NCBI GenBank assembly: GCA_965178635.1
Contig: CBCXVT010000005.1
Location: 41,696 to 105,695, forward strand
DNA: 64,000 bases
Source: GCA-2733415 sp965178635
GTDB lineage: Bacteria > Bacteroidota > Bacteroidia > Flavobacteriales > Flavobacteriaceae
Direction of reading: 5' to 3'
The position numbers and the translations under genes were made by a program. Shown here in pieces: positions 25,652-34,162 of the stretch; positions within the stretch are counted from its first letter, which is position 1, and every line of letters begins with the position of its first letter. The notes below the pieces were generated by a model. That model was not told the origin of the DNA and searched no databases. It saw nothing but the letters and a program-made list of their open reading frames with translations.

Positions 25652-26386
25652 ATGAAAAAAGTATTTTCTATTTTACCAGCAGTAGGGATGATGTTAGCAG
25701 CAGCAGAAGTTAAAGCTACTACTATTGCAACAGTTATTCAAGACGCACCGACAGAAGGATTCGGTCATGAAGCATTAAAGACGAGATTCATTGAAGGTGG
25801 AGCTGGTTTCATGGGAATTGTATTATTATGTTTAATTTTAGGTTTAGCTTTCGTAATTGAAAGAATCATTTACTTAAACATGGCTACTACAAATACTGCG
25901 AAATTAACTCGTGAAGTTGAAGAAGCATTAAATTCAGGCGGTGTTGAAGCTGCAAAAGAAGTTTGTAGAAATACAAAAGGACCAGTTGCTTCTATCTTTT
26001 ACCAAGGATTAGAAAGAAATAATGAAGGAATTGATTCAGTTGAAAAATCTATCGTTGCTTACGGTGGTGTTCAAATGGGGCAATTAGAGAAAAACGTTTC
26101 TTGGATTTCTTTATTTATCGCAATTGCACCAATGTTAGGATTCATGGGAACAGTAATCGGTATGATTCAAGCCTTTGATAAAATTTCTGCAGCAGGTGGA
26201 TTAGATGCATCATTAATTGCAGGTGATATTAAAGTTGCCTTATTAACAACAGTATTTGGTCTTGTAGCAGCAATTATCTTACAGATTTTTTACAACTACA
26301 TTATCGCTAAAATCGATTCTATCGTTAACGATATGGAAGATGCTTCAATCTCTTTGATTGACTTATTAGTTGCAAACAAAAAATAA
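25652..26386 (+). CDS. exbB: ExbB/MotA/TolQ proton channel protein
   Basis: A 244-residue inner-membrane channel subunit that uses the proton gradient to energise TonB. A hydrophobic leader (1-23) is followed by three transmembrane helices (about 48-70, 150-175, 190-215). The helix-2 region shows ISLFIAIAPMLGFMGTVIGMIQAF and helix 3 ALLTTVFGLVAAIILQIFYNY, both signatures of the MotA_ExbB domain. First gene of the unit exbB - membrane protein - exbD - exbD. The 193-bp upstream gap lacks an exact TAnnTTTG box (the nearest is one base too long). Confidence 0.94.
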   Translation: MKKVFSILPAVGMMLAAAEVKATTIATVIQDAPTEGFGHEALKTRFIEGGAGFMGIVLLCLILGLAFVIERIIYLNMATTNTAKLTREVEEALNSGGVEAAKEVCRNTKGPVASIFYQGLERNNEGIDSVEKSIVAYGGVQMGQLEKNVSWISLFIAIAPMLGFMGTVIGMIQAFDKISAAGGLDASLIAGDIKVALLTTVFGLVAAIILQIFYNYIIAKIDSIVNDMEDASISLIDLLVANKK

Positions 26387-26455
26387 TAACTCTTGACATG
26401 TTTACGTTCTTAACTATAAAAGAACGTAAGCTTCAAGCTTAAAACACATATAAAT

Positions 26456-26878
26456 ATGAATTTACAAAAAGCATTAACAGTAGCTATTGCAGTTATTAGT
26501 GTTATCGGTCTTGCGTTTTGGATTATGATCATTAAAGGTGGTGATGATAGTTCAGCAATAGATATGATGCTTTGGTTAGGGAAAATATTAGTGTTTGGTG
26601 CAGGTGCAATTGCAGTTGTATTATCATTAAAGAATATTGCTTCTAACCCAGCAAAAATTAAAGTTGCAGGAATTGCACTTGTCGCTTTATTAGTGATGGT
26701 AGGAATTAGTTACGCATTGTCTACAGGACAAGAAGTGTTAAGTGATACAGGAGAACAAATGGTTTCTGAGTCTGGATCTAAAATGGTAGGAACAGGTTTA
26801 AGAGTGTTCTATCTTTTAATTATTGTTGCATTAGGTGCAATGGTAGCGTCTGGAGTAAAGAAAGCTTTAAACAAATAA
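26456..26878 (+). CDS. Hypothetical four-helix membrane protein in the exb operon
   Basis: A 140-residue protein with four predicted helices (about 5-27, 38-59, 69-87, 113-133), acidic first loop (GGDDSSAID), and no family I can name. It lies 70 bp after exbB and 3 bp before exbD. Its constant-looking place between channel genes suggests an accessory part of this Exb complex; this is inference only. Confidence 0.8.
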   Translation: MNLQKALTVAIAVISVIGLAFWIMIIKGGDDSSAIDMMLWLGKILVFGAGAIAVVLSLKNIASNPAKIKVAGIALVALLVMVGISYALSTGQEVLSDTGEQMVSESGSKMVGTGLRVFYLLIIVALGAMVASGVKKALNK

Positions 26879-26881
26879 ATT

Positions 26882-27514
26882 ATGGCAAAAAGATCAATAC
26901 CTGAAGTGAACGCAGGATCTATGGCAGATATTGCTTTCTTGCTACTTATTTTCTTCTTGGTAACTACAACTATTGAACAGGATAATGGTATCACGCGTAA
27001 ACTTCCTCGTTGGGAAGAAGTGCCACCACCAAATCCTCCAGTAATTAAAAAGAAGAACATCTTTACAGTTGTTGTTAATAAGAACGACCAAATGTTAGTT
27101 GAAGATGAATTAATGGAATTAAAAGACTTGAAAAAGGCAGCCATGGAATTCATTGACAACGGAGGAGGAACTAGTGCTGAAGGAGAAAAATGTGACTATT
27201 GCCAAGGCGCAAGAAGTGCAGAATCTTCAGATCACCCTGCTAAAGCAATTATCGCTCTTAAAAACGAAAGAGAAACAACGTATAGTACGTATGTGTCAAT
27301 TCAAAATGAATTAGGTGCTGCTTATACTGAGTTACGTAATAGAGAAGCTGTTAGAATGTACGGTGCAGGAAACACATATACTGTGATGAATGCTATTTAC
27401 AAAGATCCAAAAGTGAAAGACGAATCTTTAAAAGAGAAGTTAAAAACGCGTTTGGATAAGTTGAAAAAGATGTACCCTCAGATTATTTCTGAAGCTGAAT
27501 CAAAATCTAATTAA
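26882..27514 (+). CDS. exbD: ExbD/TolR biopolymer transport protein, long form
   Basis: A 210-residue single-pass inner-membrane protein. The helix MADIAFLLLIFFLVTTTI (about residues 14-31) has the essential Asp at about residue 16. After it come the ExbD periplasmic strands (VVVNKNDQMLVEDELM). It is longer than the usual ~140 residues because of an insertion at about 95-135 that contains CDYC, a possible disulfide. Followed after 5 bp by a second exbD. Two ExbD types probably form a heterodimer in the TonB motor. Confidence 0.92.
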   Translation: MAKRSIPEVNAGSMADIAFLLLIFFLVTTTIEQDNGITRKLPRWEEVPPPNPPVIKKKNIFTVVVNKNDQMLVEDELMELKDLKKAAMEFIDNGGGTSAEGEKCDYCQGARSAESSDHPAKAIIALKNERETTYSTYVSIQNELGAAYTELRNREAVRMYGAGNTYTVMNAIYKDPKVKDESLKEKLKTRLDKLKKMYPQIISEAESKSN

Positions 27515-27519
27515 GAATT

Positions 27520-27987
27520 ATGGCAAAGTTTAAAAAGAAAAAAGATGGCGAATTGCCACAGGCTTCTACGGCGGCTTTACCAGATATCGTATTCATGTTA
27601 TTATTCTTTTTCATGACTGTAACAGTTATGAAAGATAGTTCGCTAATGGTAGAAAATAAATTACCAGCAGCAGATGATATTGAAAAGTTAGATCGTAAAA
27701 ACGATAAAGTAATGTATATCTATGCAGGGAAACCAGCATCTGGATATGAAAAATTTGGTACTGAAGCAGTTATTCAATTGAATGATAAAATTGCAAAGCC
27801 ATCAGATTTAAAACAATTTATTCACTCTGAAATTGCATTAAGAGATGAAGCAATTGTACCTTTCATGGTTACAGCTTTAAAAGTAGATAGAAATGCTAAT
27901 ATGGGATTAGTTTCTGATATTAAGCAAGAATTAAGAAAAGAGAATATGTTAAAAATTAGTTATTTGTCAGTTAAACCTGCTCAATAA
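27520..27987 (+). CDS. exbD: ExbD/TolR biopolymer transport protein, short form
   Basis: A 155-residue paralogue of the preceding gene. The membrane helix ALPDIVFMLLFFFMTVTVM (about residues 19-37) again carries the conserved Asp. The periplasmic domain lacks the long cysteine-containing insertion. Last gene of the exb unit, closed by a terminator at 28011-28040. TonB itself is not in the window. Confidence 0.93.
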   Translation: MAKFKKKKDGELPQASTAALPDIVFMLLFFFMTVTVMKDSSLMVENKLPAADDIEKLDRKNDKVMYIYAGKPASGYEKFGTEAVIQLNDKIAKPSDLKQFIHSEIALRDEAIVPFMVTALKVDRNANMGLVSDIKQELRKENMLKISYLSVKPAQ

Positions 27988-28010
27988 TATTTTTAACATA
28001 ATCATATTAA

Positions 28011-28040
28011 AAAAGCATTCTGATTTTTCAGGATGCTTTT
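28011..28040. terminator. Bidirectional terminator between exbD and aat
   Basis: A 13-bp stem with one G-T pair and a TTTT loop, with A-tract before and T-tract after, between convergent genes. Confidence 0.9.
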
Positions 28041-28679
28041 TTATTTTAGGTACTTTAAGAAATCATCTCTTGGGATTTCATGAGCTCCTAAGCTTTCTAA
28101 ATGGTCTGTGTGCATTTGGCAATCTATCAATTTATAATCTAAGGTTTTTAAATGTTCAACTAAATTGATAAACGCGGCTTTAGAAGCGTTACTGACTTTT
28201 GAGAACATACTTTCGCCACAGAATACTTTTTTAGCTTTTAAATCGATTCCATAAAGTCCGCCTACTAATTCATCTTCTTGCCATACTTCTACAGATTTAG
28301 CTATACCTTGTTTGTGTAGCATAATATAAGCTTCTGTCATATCATTTGTAATCCACGTATCTGGTTGTCCGTCACGTTCTATGTTTGCACAATTATGAAT
28401 AACGTCTTCAAATGCGGTATTAAATGTTATTTGAAACTGATTTCGTTTCAAAATGGTTTTCATGCTTTTTGAAACGCGTAGGTCTTTTGGAAACAAAACC
28501 ATTCTTGGATCAGGTGACCACCATAACAACGGTTCATCTTCATTATACCAAGGAAATATGCCGTTGTTGTAAGCGTGTATTAAGCGTTCTGTTGATAAAT
28601 CACCGCCAATAGCAAGTAAGCCGTTTTCGTCAGCCTCTGAATGGATTGGGAAAATTATTTTCTGAGTTAATAAATACAT
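28041..28679 (-). CDS. aat: Leucyl/phenylalanyl-tRNA--protein transferase
   Basis: Adds Leu or Phe from aminoacyl-tRNA to N-terminal Lys or Arg of proteins, marking them for ClpAP through the N-degron pathway. The 212-residue protein has FPIHSEADENGLLAIGGDLS, AYNNGIFPWYNEDEPLLWWSPDPRMVL and GGLYGIDLKAKKVFCGESMFS, all family signatures. It follows the AtoE gene after 3 bp. ClpX and ClpP, but not ClpA or ClpS, are in the window. Confidence 0.96.
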   Translation of the reverse strand: MYLLTQKIIFPIHSEADENGLLAIGGDLSTERLIHAYNNGIFPWYNEDEPLLWWSPDPRMVLFPKDLRVSKSMKTILKRNQFQITFNTAFEDVIHNCANIERDGQPDTWITNDMTEAYIMLHKQGIAKSVEVWQEDELVGGLYGIDLKAKKVFCGESMFSKVSNASKAAFINLVEHLKTLDYKLIDCQMHTDHLESLGAHEIPRDDFLKYLK

Positions 28680-28682
28680 CGC

Positions 28683-30050
28683 TTAAAATATTAAAAGACC
28701 TAAAATATAAATTGCAGAACCAACCAGCATAACTAATAATGTGTATGGTAAAATTTCTCTAGCTTTCAGTTTTGTAATACCCAATAAAGGTAATGCCCAG
28801 AAGGGTTGCAACATGTTTGTTATTTGATCGCCATATGCTAAAGCCATAATTGCTTTTGGTAATGATACGCCAAGTTTTAATGCTGACTCTAAAACTATTG
28901 GGCCTTGAATAACCCATTGTCCACCACCACTTGGGACAAATATGTTGACTAAACCAGCACTAAAAAACGTAAAAATAGGTAATGTAGTTTTGTTTGCGAC
29001 GGATACAAAGAAATCAGAAATTTCAGTAACCATTCCTGCTGATGTCATAATTCCCATTATACCAAAATACAAAGGAAATTGAATTAAGATGCCTGAAGCT
29101 CCTTTTATTGCTTCGTCAAGTGCTTTTAAAAAGCTGTGAAATTTGCCATGAAATATTAAAGCTAAACCTAGCATTAAAAAGTTGATAGAATTTAAAGTAA
29201 AGTTAAGTTGTAAGGCTTCTGCCCCGTATTTTATACCGAATACGAGTAATACAATTGCCCCAAATAAATAAGTTAATGGTTTTGAATGGTCTAATTTTTC
29301 TGCTCCAACTAATTCCTTTGGAGTTGTGTCAAATTTATACTTTGGAAGGTTTAAAGTAGTTGGAGACGTTTTCTTTGCTATGAAATATAAAAACAATGGA
29401 ATAATGATTAAGATTGCGCCAAATATGATTAAGTTCCAATAGCTGAATATGGTATTGTTAGTGGCAATTTGCAATGGAATATCAGCATTATTTGCTATTG
29501 TAGAGTTGCTTAGCAATTCTTGAACCCTACCGTTTCCAGCAGCGTCTAAAGGTGCAGAGCCGCTAATTCCTGCATGCCAAACCATTAATCCAACATAACC
29601 TGCAGCACCAACTATCGGATAGTTTATGGAAATGTTATTTTGTTGTGCATATTCACCAACTTTACGAGCTAAAATTGCTCCGAAAATTAGCCCTAATCCC
29701 CAATTTAGAAAAGCAACTAATATAGTTGAGAAGCTTACAATTAATACAGCTGTTGATGTACATTTTGTATAGACAACTAATTTGTTAATGAGTCTGCTAA
29801 CAGGTTTACTTAATACTAAAACATGACCTAAAACTAAAATTAGTATCATTTGATAAGCAAAGACTAAAAGTTTGCTATTCCAGAGACCATCTTCCCAATG
29901 AGACAATATGTTTACCAGATGTTGTTCGTCTTTTGGTTCGGTAAAAAAATACGCTAGTATAATTGTCAGTAAAGTCAGAAGTACAGCAATTGTAAATGGA
30001 GATGGAAGTAGTTTTTTAAAGAGTGTTTCTATGGTTTTAGTAAAGTTCAT
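28683..30050 (-). CDS. AtoE-type short-chain fatty acid transporter
   Basis: A 455-residue inner-membrane protein with about 12 hydrophobic helices, matching the short-chain fatty acid transporter (AtoE/TIGR00366) family: NWGLGLIFGAILARKVG, GLMVWHAGISGSAPL and NIFVPSGGGQWVIQGP. Members are thought to take up acetoacetate or short-chain fatty acids. It directly precedes aat with a 3-bp gap, and the functional link between the two is not obvious. Confidence 0.88.
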   Translation of the reverse strand: MNFTKTIETLFKKLLPSPFTIAVLLTLLTIILAYFFTEPKDEQHLVNILSHWEDGLWNSKLLVFAYQMILILVLGHVLVLSKPVSRLINKLVVYTKCTSTAVLIVSFSTILVAFLNWGLGLIFGAILARKVGEYAQQNNISINYPIVGAAGYVGLMVWHAGISGSAPLDAAGNGRVQELLSNSTIANNADIPLQIATNNTIFSYWNLIIFGAILIIIPLFLYFIAKKTSPTTLNLPKYKFDTTPKELVGAEKLDHSKPLTYLFGAIVLLVFGIKYGAEALQLNFTLNSINFLMLGLALIFHGKFHSFLKALDEAIKGASGILIQFPLYFGIMGIMTSAGMVTEISDFFVSVANKTTLPIFTFFSAGLVNIFVPSGGGQWVIQGPIVLESALKLGVSLPKAIMALAYGDQITNMLQPFWALPLLGITKLKAREILPYTLLVMLVGSAIYILGLLIF

Positions 30051-30100
30051 TGAAATAATTTTATAGTTGAAAATTACTATTAATTTATAGTTTGCGCAAT

Positions 30101-30133
30101 AAAAAAGCCATTTTGAGAATTACAAAATGGCTT
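30101..30133 (-). terminator. Terminator after the DUF3127 gene
   Basis: A 10-bp stem (30105-30114 with 30124-30133) followed by a T-tract on the minus strand. Confidence 0.85.
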
Positions 30134-30156
30134 CAGTATTGATTTGTCTAAATTAA

Positions 30157-30537
30157 TTAGAAAGGTAAATCGTCGTGTTCCTCTTCTTTAAAGTTTGAAG
30201 TAGGTTCAAAAGCGTCTACAGGTGCTACTGGAGGCATTCCAGCTGAACTACTTTGAGCAGCGGCTAAGTTTTCAATACGCCATCCTTGAATAGAGTTGAA
30301 ATACTTAGTTTCTCCTTGTGGGTTTACCCACTCTCTTCCTCTTAAGTTGATTGAAACTTTTACTTGTTGACCAACTTGGTAAGAGTTTAATAAATCACAT
30401 TTATCTTGAACAAATTCAACCAAAATTGATTGTGGATATTGTTCTTCTGTTGTTAATACAACTTCTCTTTTTCTAAACCCGTTACTCCCAAATGTTTGAG
30501 TTTCTCCTACTAATTTAATCTTCCCTTGTATCTCCAT
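30157..30537 (-). CDS. DUF3127 protein with SSB-like acidic tail
   Basis: A 126-residue protein of the DUF3127 family. The body (about 1-95) looks like an OB-fold: short beta strands, KREVVLTTEEQYPQ, and QKVKV-type strand VGQQVKVSINLRGREW. A low-complexity linker (SSSAGMPPVAPVDAF) leads to the acidic tip EEHDDLPF. That tail copies the C-terminal peptide of single-stranded DNA-binding protein, which ends D-D-x-P-F and recruits repair proteins. A role in single-stranded DNA metabolism is therefore inferred; it is not proven. Single gene with its own terminator. Confidence 0.88.
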   Translation of the reverse strand: MEIQGKIKLVGETQTFGSNGFRKREVVLTTEEQYPQSILVEFVQDKCDLLNSYQVGQQVKVSINLRGREWVNPQGETKYFNSIQGWRIENLAAAQSSSAGMPPVAPVDAFEPTSNFKEEEHDDLPF

Positions 30538-30597
30538 TGTATGTGTATTTCAATAATATATTGTGGCAAAAGTAATTAAAACTATGCATTTTATAGC

Positions 30598-31470
30598 TTA
30601 TGCTAATAATATTTTCCAAGCAATATCAACATTCCCTTTCTTTAAGTAGTCTTGTGCTTTTTTGTGCATGTCTTCAATGCTTGCTTTTTCAATATGAGGG
30701 CAAGCTTCCTTAGCTTCTTTCATGTATGTTTTTACCTCTTCAGGGGTTGGCATTGCCTCACTATTTCCTAGTATTCCTAAATCATTTCCGGTAAGAACAT
30801 TGCTATTTCTTATGTGTTCAGGAATAGCATCTACCCCAATTCCTAAAGTAGCTATTGGTTTTGGTATTTCAAAAAAACCTTCTTTTGCACGGCTATAGAA
30901 ACTTCCACCAGCTCTGGCTACTAAATCTATTTTATGCTGATCTATTTTCCCGTCGTCATCTAAAACATCTTCTTGAATATGAACTTTTACAACTTCACAA
31001 ACAATCATATTTCCTGCGCCGCCTTCTTCACCTAAAGCAAATACATTAGTGACTTTACATTCAAACTGAACTGGGCTTTCTGCAACTCTAAATGGTTTTA
31101 CTTTCTCTGAAGCCAACATAGAAAATCCAGCTTTCTCAAATTCATTTACCCCTTTTGCATAAGCAGTACTTGCTAATGACATTTGGTGCACCATATCATA
31201 GTTTACGACATTAATCACAACCTCTTTTGTAGCTATACAATTATCTAATGTGTGTTTGGTAGTGTTGTCTCTAACGCTTCTTGCGGGTGAAAATACCATA
31301 ATTGGTGGATTGGCGCTAAATACATTGAAAAAACTAAATGGCGCTAAGTTCGGGTTTCCATCAGTATCTACTGTACTTGCAAAAGCAATAGGTCTTGGGG
31401 CTACGCTCCCTAATAAGTACCCATGCAATTTAGGTACAGAAATTTCGTTTGGATTTATTGATAGCATCAT
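30598..31470 (-). CDS. Flavin reductase-like domain protein
   Basis: A 290-residue FMN-binding split-barrel protein of the flavin reductase family: LGSVAPRPIAFASTVD near the N terminus (phosphate-binding region), NLAPFSFFNVFSANPPIMVFSP, and a helical C-terminal extension. Members reduce flavin with NAD(P)H or act as flavoproteins of unknown substrate. Start placed at the ATG at 31470 (MMLSINPNEIS); an in-frame TTG upstream would add six residues without homology. Confidence 0.85.
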   Translation of the reverse strand: MMLSINPNEISVPKLHGYLLGSVAPRPIAFASTVDTDGNPNLAPFSFFNVFSANPPIMVFSPARSVRDNTTKHTLDNCIATKEVVINVVNYDMVHQMSLASTAYAKGVNEFEKAGFSMLASEKVKPFRVAESPVQFECKVTNVFALGEEGGAGNMIVCEVVKVHIQEDVLDDDGKIDQHKIDLVARAGGSFYSRAKEGFFEIPKPIATLGIGVDAIPEHIRNSNVLTGNDLGILGNSEAMPTPEEVKTYMKEAKEACPHIEKASIEDMHKKAQDYLKKGNVDIAWKILLA

Positions 31471-31550
31471 TGTGAATTTGAAACACAAAAATAACTATAA
31501 AAGATGTAACAAAAAACCTTATTTTAGTTCACTTAAACTATTTTGCAAAT

Positions 31551-32699
31551 ATGATAGTAAATAAAAATTTGTTCAGATGGATTAGCATCTTGGTGTCATT
31601 CGTGATTGTGTCTCTAATTTTATGGAACACCTATACGTTTTTTCAAAACTTTAAAGAGGAAGAGCGTGCTAAGATGAATATCTGGGCGAAAGCTTTTGAA
31701 GATGTAAATAATAATGATGACTTAAATGCAGTAATTAACGAATTGTCATTAGAAGTCTTGCAAAGTAATAGCTCTACTCCTATGATTATTGTAAATAATA
31801 AGGGTGAATATGATTTACAGAATCTTAAAAATATAGAAGTAAAAGATTCGTTACAAATTCAAAAGTTAATTAAAGTCTTTGAAGCAGAAAATACTCCTAT
31901 TGAAGCTAAGTTTAAAGGTGTGGTGTTGCAAACAATTTATTATGGTAATTCATCACTAATTAATAAATTGAAGTATTACCCATTAGCGTTATTACTTATT
32001 TTATTCTTATTCGGTAGTGTTGTGTTTTTCTTTTATAAGTCTACAAAAAATGCAGTTCAAAATAAACTTTGGGCAGGAATGGCAAAAGAGACAGCACATC
32101 AAATAGGAACCCCATTATCGTCATTGATTGGTTGGTTGGAAATATTAAAAACTGAAAACGTTTCTGAAGACACCATATTTGAAATGGATAAAGATATTTC
32201 AAGATTGCAAACGATCACAGAGCGTTTTTCTAAAATTGGGTCTGTTCCTAAATTGGAAAGGAAGAATATTATTGAAGAGACTAAATTGACTTTTAACTAT
32301 TTAGAATCCCGTTCATCAAAGTTGGTAAGTTTCGTATTTGAGTCTAAAGAAACTGAAATATATTCAGAGTTAAATTCGCAATTGTACAGTTGGACAATTG
32401 AAAATTTAATAAAAAACGCTATTGACGCCATGAAAGGTAAAGGTCAGTTGAAAGTAACCATAAGTCAACTTGAAGATTCAGTTTTTGTATCGGTTCATGA
32501 TACTGGAAAAGGAATTCAAAAAGCACAGTTTTCTAAAATATTCGAACCTGGATTTACCAGTAAAAAAAGAGGTTGGGGACTTGGCTTGTCCTTATCAAAG
32601 CGTATTATTGAAGATTACCATAATGGTAAAATTAAGGTGTTATCTTCAGAAATAGATAAAGGAACCGTTATGCAACTTAAACTAAAAACGATAGTTTAA
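31551..32699 (+). CDS. Orphan sensor histidine kinase
   Basis: A 382-residue kinase with two transmembrane helices (about 10-30 and 143-162) around a periplasmic domain of about 110 residues. The H-box reads AKETAHQIGTPLSSLIGWLE, a HQIGTP variant that is common in one Bacteroidota group in place of HELRTP. N-box NLIKNAIDAM, then HDTGKGI and GWGLGLSLSKRII. Autophosphorylation should occur at the His near residue 183. No response regulator gene is adjacent. Confidence 0.9.
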   Translation: MIVNKNLFRWISILVSFVIVSLILWNTYTFFQNFKEEERAKMNIWAKAFEDVNNNDDLNAVINELSLEVLQSNSSTPMIIVNNKGEYDLQNLKNIEVKDSLQIQKLIKVFEAENTPIEAKFKGVVLQTIYYGNSSLINKLKYYPLALLLILFLFGSVVFFFYKSTKNAVQNKLWAGMAKETAHQIGTPLSSLIGWLEILKTENVSEDTIFEMDKDISRLQTITERFSKIGSVPKLERKNIIEETKLTFNYLESRSSKLVSFVFESKETEIYSELNSQLYSWTIENLIKNAIDAMKGKGQLKVTISQLEDSVFVSVHDTGKGIQKAQFSKIFEPGFTSKKRGWGLGLSLSKRIIEDYHNGKIKVLSSEIDKGTVMQLKLKTIV

Positions 32700-32705
32700 A
32701 ACTGA

Positions 32706-33095
32706 TTATAACGCTTTATTAATGTCGTTGGCAATTTGTGAGAAAGCTTCAGGAGTTAATTGCTGTTTGTTTATGAAACGCGCATCTTCCATTGTGTTTA
32801 AAGGAATTAGATGAACATGCACATGAGGAACTTCTAAACCAATTACAGTCATTCCGACACGTTTACAATCAACTACTTTTTCTATGGCTTTAGCAACTTT
32901 ACGAGAGAAAGCCATTAGTTCTAGGTAGTCACTTTCGCTTAAATCAAAAATTTTATTTTCTTCTTTTTTAGGGATACAAAGTGTATGTCCTTTTGCATTT
33001 GGGTTAATGTCTAAGAATGCTAAAAATTTTTCAGTTTCCGCTACTTTATAACATGGTAATTCTCCAGAAATTATTTTTGTGAATAGTGTTGCCAT
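32706..33095 (-). CDS. HIT-family (histidine triad) nucleotide hydrolase
   Basis: A 129-residue HINT-like protein that hydrolyses nucleoside phosphoramidates or similar bonds. The triad is HVHVHLIP (about residues 95-102), with FTKIISGELPCYKV at the N terminus and DINPNAKGHTLCIP. It lies 22 bp after greA on the same strand, an order common in Bacteroidota. Confidence 0.95.
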   Translation of the reverse strand: MATLFTKIISGELPCYKVAETEKFLAFLDINPNAKGHTLCIPKKEENKIFDLSESDYLELMAFSRKVAKAIEKVVDCKRVGMTVIGLEVPHVHVHLIPLNTMEDARFINKQQLTPEAFSQIANDINKAL

Positions 33096-33117
33096 TACAA
33101 ATTTTGGTTAGATTAAT

Positions 33118-33594
33118 CTATATTCTAGAGATTTCTAAAATCTCAAATTTTATAATTCCATTAGGTACAGTTACTTCAGCAATATCGCCAACAGAGTTTC
33201 CTAGTAGCCCTTTTCCAATTGGAGAACTTACAGAAATTTTACCCGTTTTTAAATCGGCTTCACTTTCTGCAACCAATGAGTACACCATTTCCATGCCGTT
33301 TAGTTGATTTTTTATTTTCACTTTAGAGTGAATTAAAACCTTTGAAGTATCTAGTTGTGATTCATCAATAATACGCGCATTTGCGACAACATTTTCTAGT
33401 TTAGAAATTTGCATTTCTAACATTCCTTGAGCTTCTTTTGCGGCATCATATTCAGCGTTTTCAGACAAATCTCCTTTGTCTCTTGCATCTGCAATTGCTT
33501 GAGACGCTTTTGGGCGTTCAATATCTCTAAGTTGATTTAACTCATCTCTTAATTTTTGCAATCCTTCCTCACTGTAATAAGATACATTACTCAT
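33118..33594 (-). CDS. greA: Transcription elongation factor GreA
   Basis: Rescues backtracked RNA polymerase by stimulating cleavage of the transcript. The 158-residue protein has the N-terminal coiled coil (LQKLRDELNQLRDIERPKA...) with the acidic tip DKGDLSENAEYDAAKE (about residues 41-56), and the C-terminal FKBP-like domain with ISVSSPIGKGLLGNSVGD. Co-transcribed with the HIT gene downstream. Confidence 0.96.
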   Translation of the reverse strand: MSNVSYYSEEGLQKLRDELNQLRDIERPKASQAIADARDKGDLSENAEYDAAKEAQGMLEMQISKLENVVANARIIDESQLDTSKVLIHSKVKIKNQLNGMEMVYSLVAESEADLKTGKISVSSPIGKGLLGNSVGDIAEVTVPNGIIKFEILEISRI

Positions 33595-33727
33595 AATCTC
33601 TATTTTTTAATCTTTTACTTATTCTATACTAAAACATAAAAAATCCCGTTAAAAACAGGATTTCTTCTAACAAATATAATAAATTTTAGCATTTATTGTA
33701 CTTTTGAATTCATTTAAAATTGAGTAT

Positions 33728-34162
33728 ATGAAAAAGATATTGCTATTGGTTTTTACGGTGTTACTGTTTGTGAATTGTAAAGAAGATGATATCTCTCAAA
33801 ATGGATGCGTAAGTAATTTGTTGCCAAATTACGGATTTAGCGCTGAAATAAATATGAGTTTACCATTGTATGGTGGATTGCAATTTGCAGGGAATTCTGT
33901 GTATATTAATAACATTGGTGTAAAAGGAGTTTATTTGTATAATACAGGAAGTTCAATTGTTGCTTTTGAAGCCAGTGATCCTGCACACGGACCAAGTTCG
34001 TGCTCACGAATGTCAATTTCTGGTATTGAAGTAACTTGTGAATGCGGTGATGGTAACTCTTATGAATTGTTAACTGGACAGCAAACAGAAGGTGATACGG
34101 GTAACTGTTTAAGAGCTTATCGTGTGGAAAGAAACGGACTGATTTTGAGCGTGTATAATTAA
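33728..34162 (+). CDS. Small lipoprotein with Rieske-like fold lacking cluster ligands
   Basis: A 144-residue lipoprotein. The signal is MKKILLLVFTVLLFVNCKEDD with the lipidation Cys at residue 20; this sets the start at 33728, nine codons inside the longest frame. The mature part has the strand pattern of Rieske domains: SIVAFEASDPAHGPSSCSRM, then VTCECGDGNSYELLTGQ near the second cluster loop. The two CxH-type ligand pairs are not intact (DPAH in place of C-P-H), so it probably binds no [2Fe-2S] cluster. The Rieske relationship is by eye. Converges with arfB, overlapping by 4 bp. Confidence 0.75.
   Translation: MKKILLLVFTVLLFVNCKEDDISQNGCVSNLLPNYGFSAEINMSLPLYGGLQFAGNSVYINNIGVKGVYLYNTGSSIVAFEASDPAHGPSSCSRMSISGIEVTCECGDGNSYELLTGQQTEGDTGNCLRAYRVERNGLILSVYN

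Noticed and set aside
33638..33664. Hairpin upstream of greA (AAATCC/GGATTT with A/T tracts)
   Set aside because: Only six base pairs and no gene ends there on the matching strand; too weak to call.
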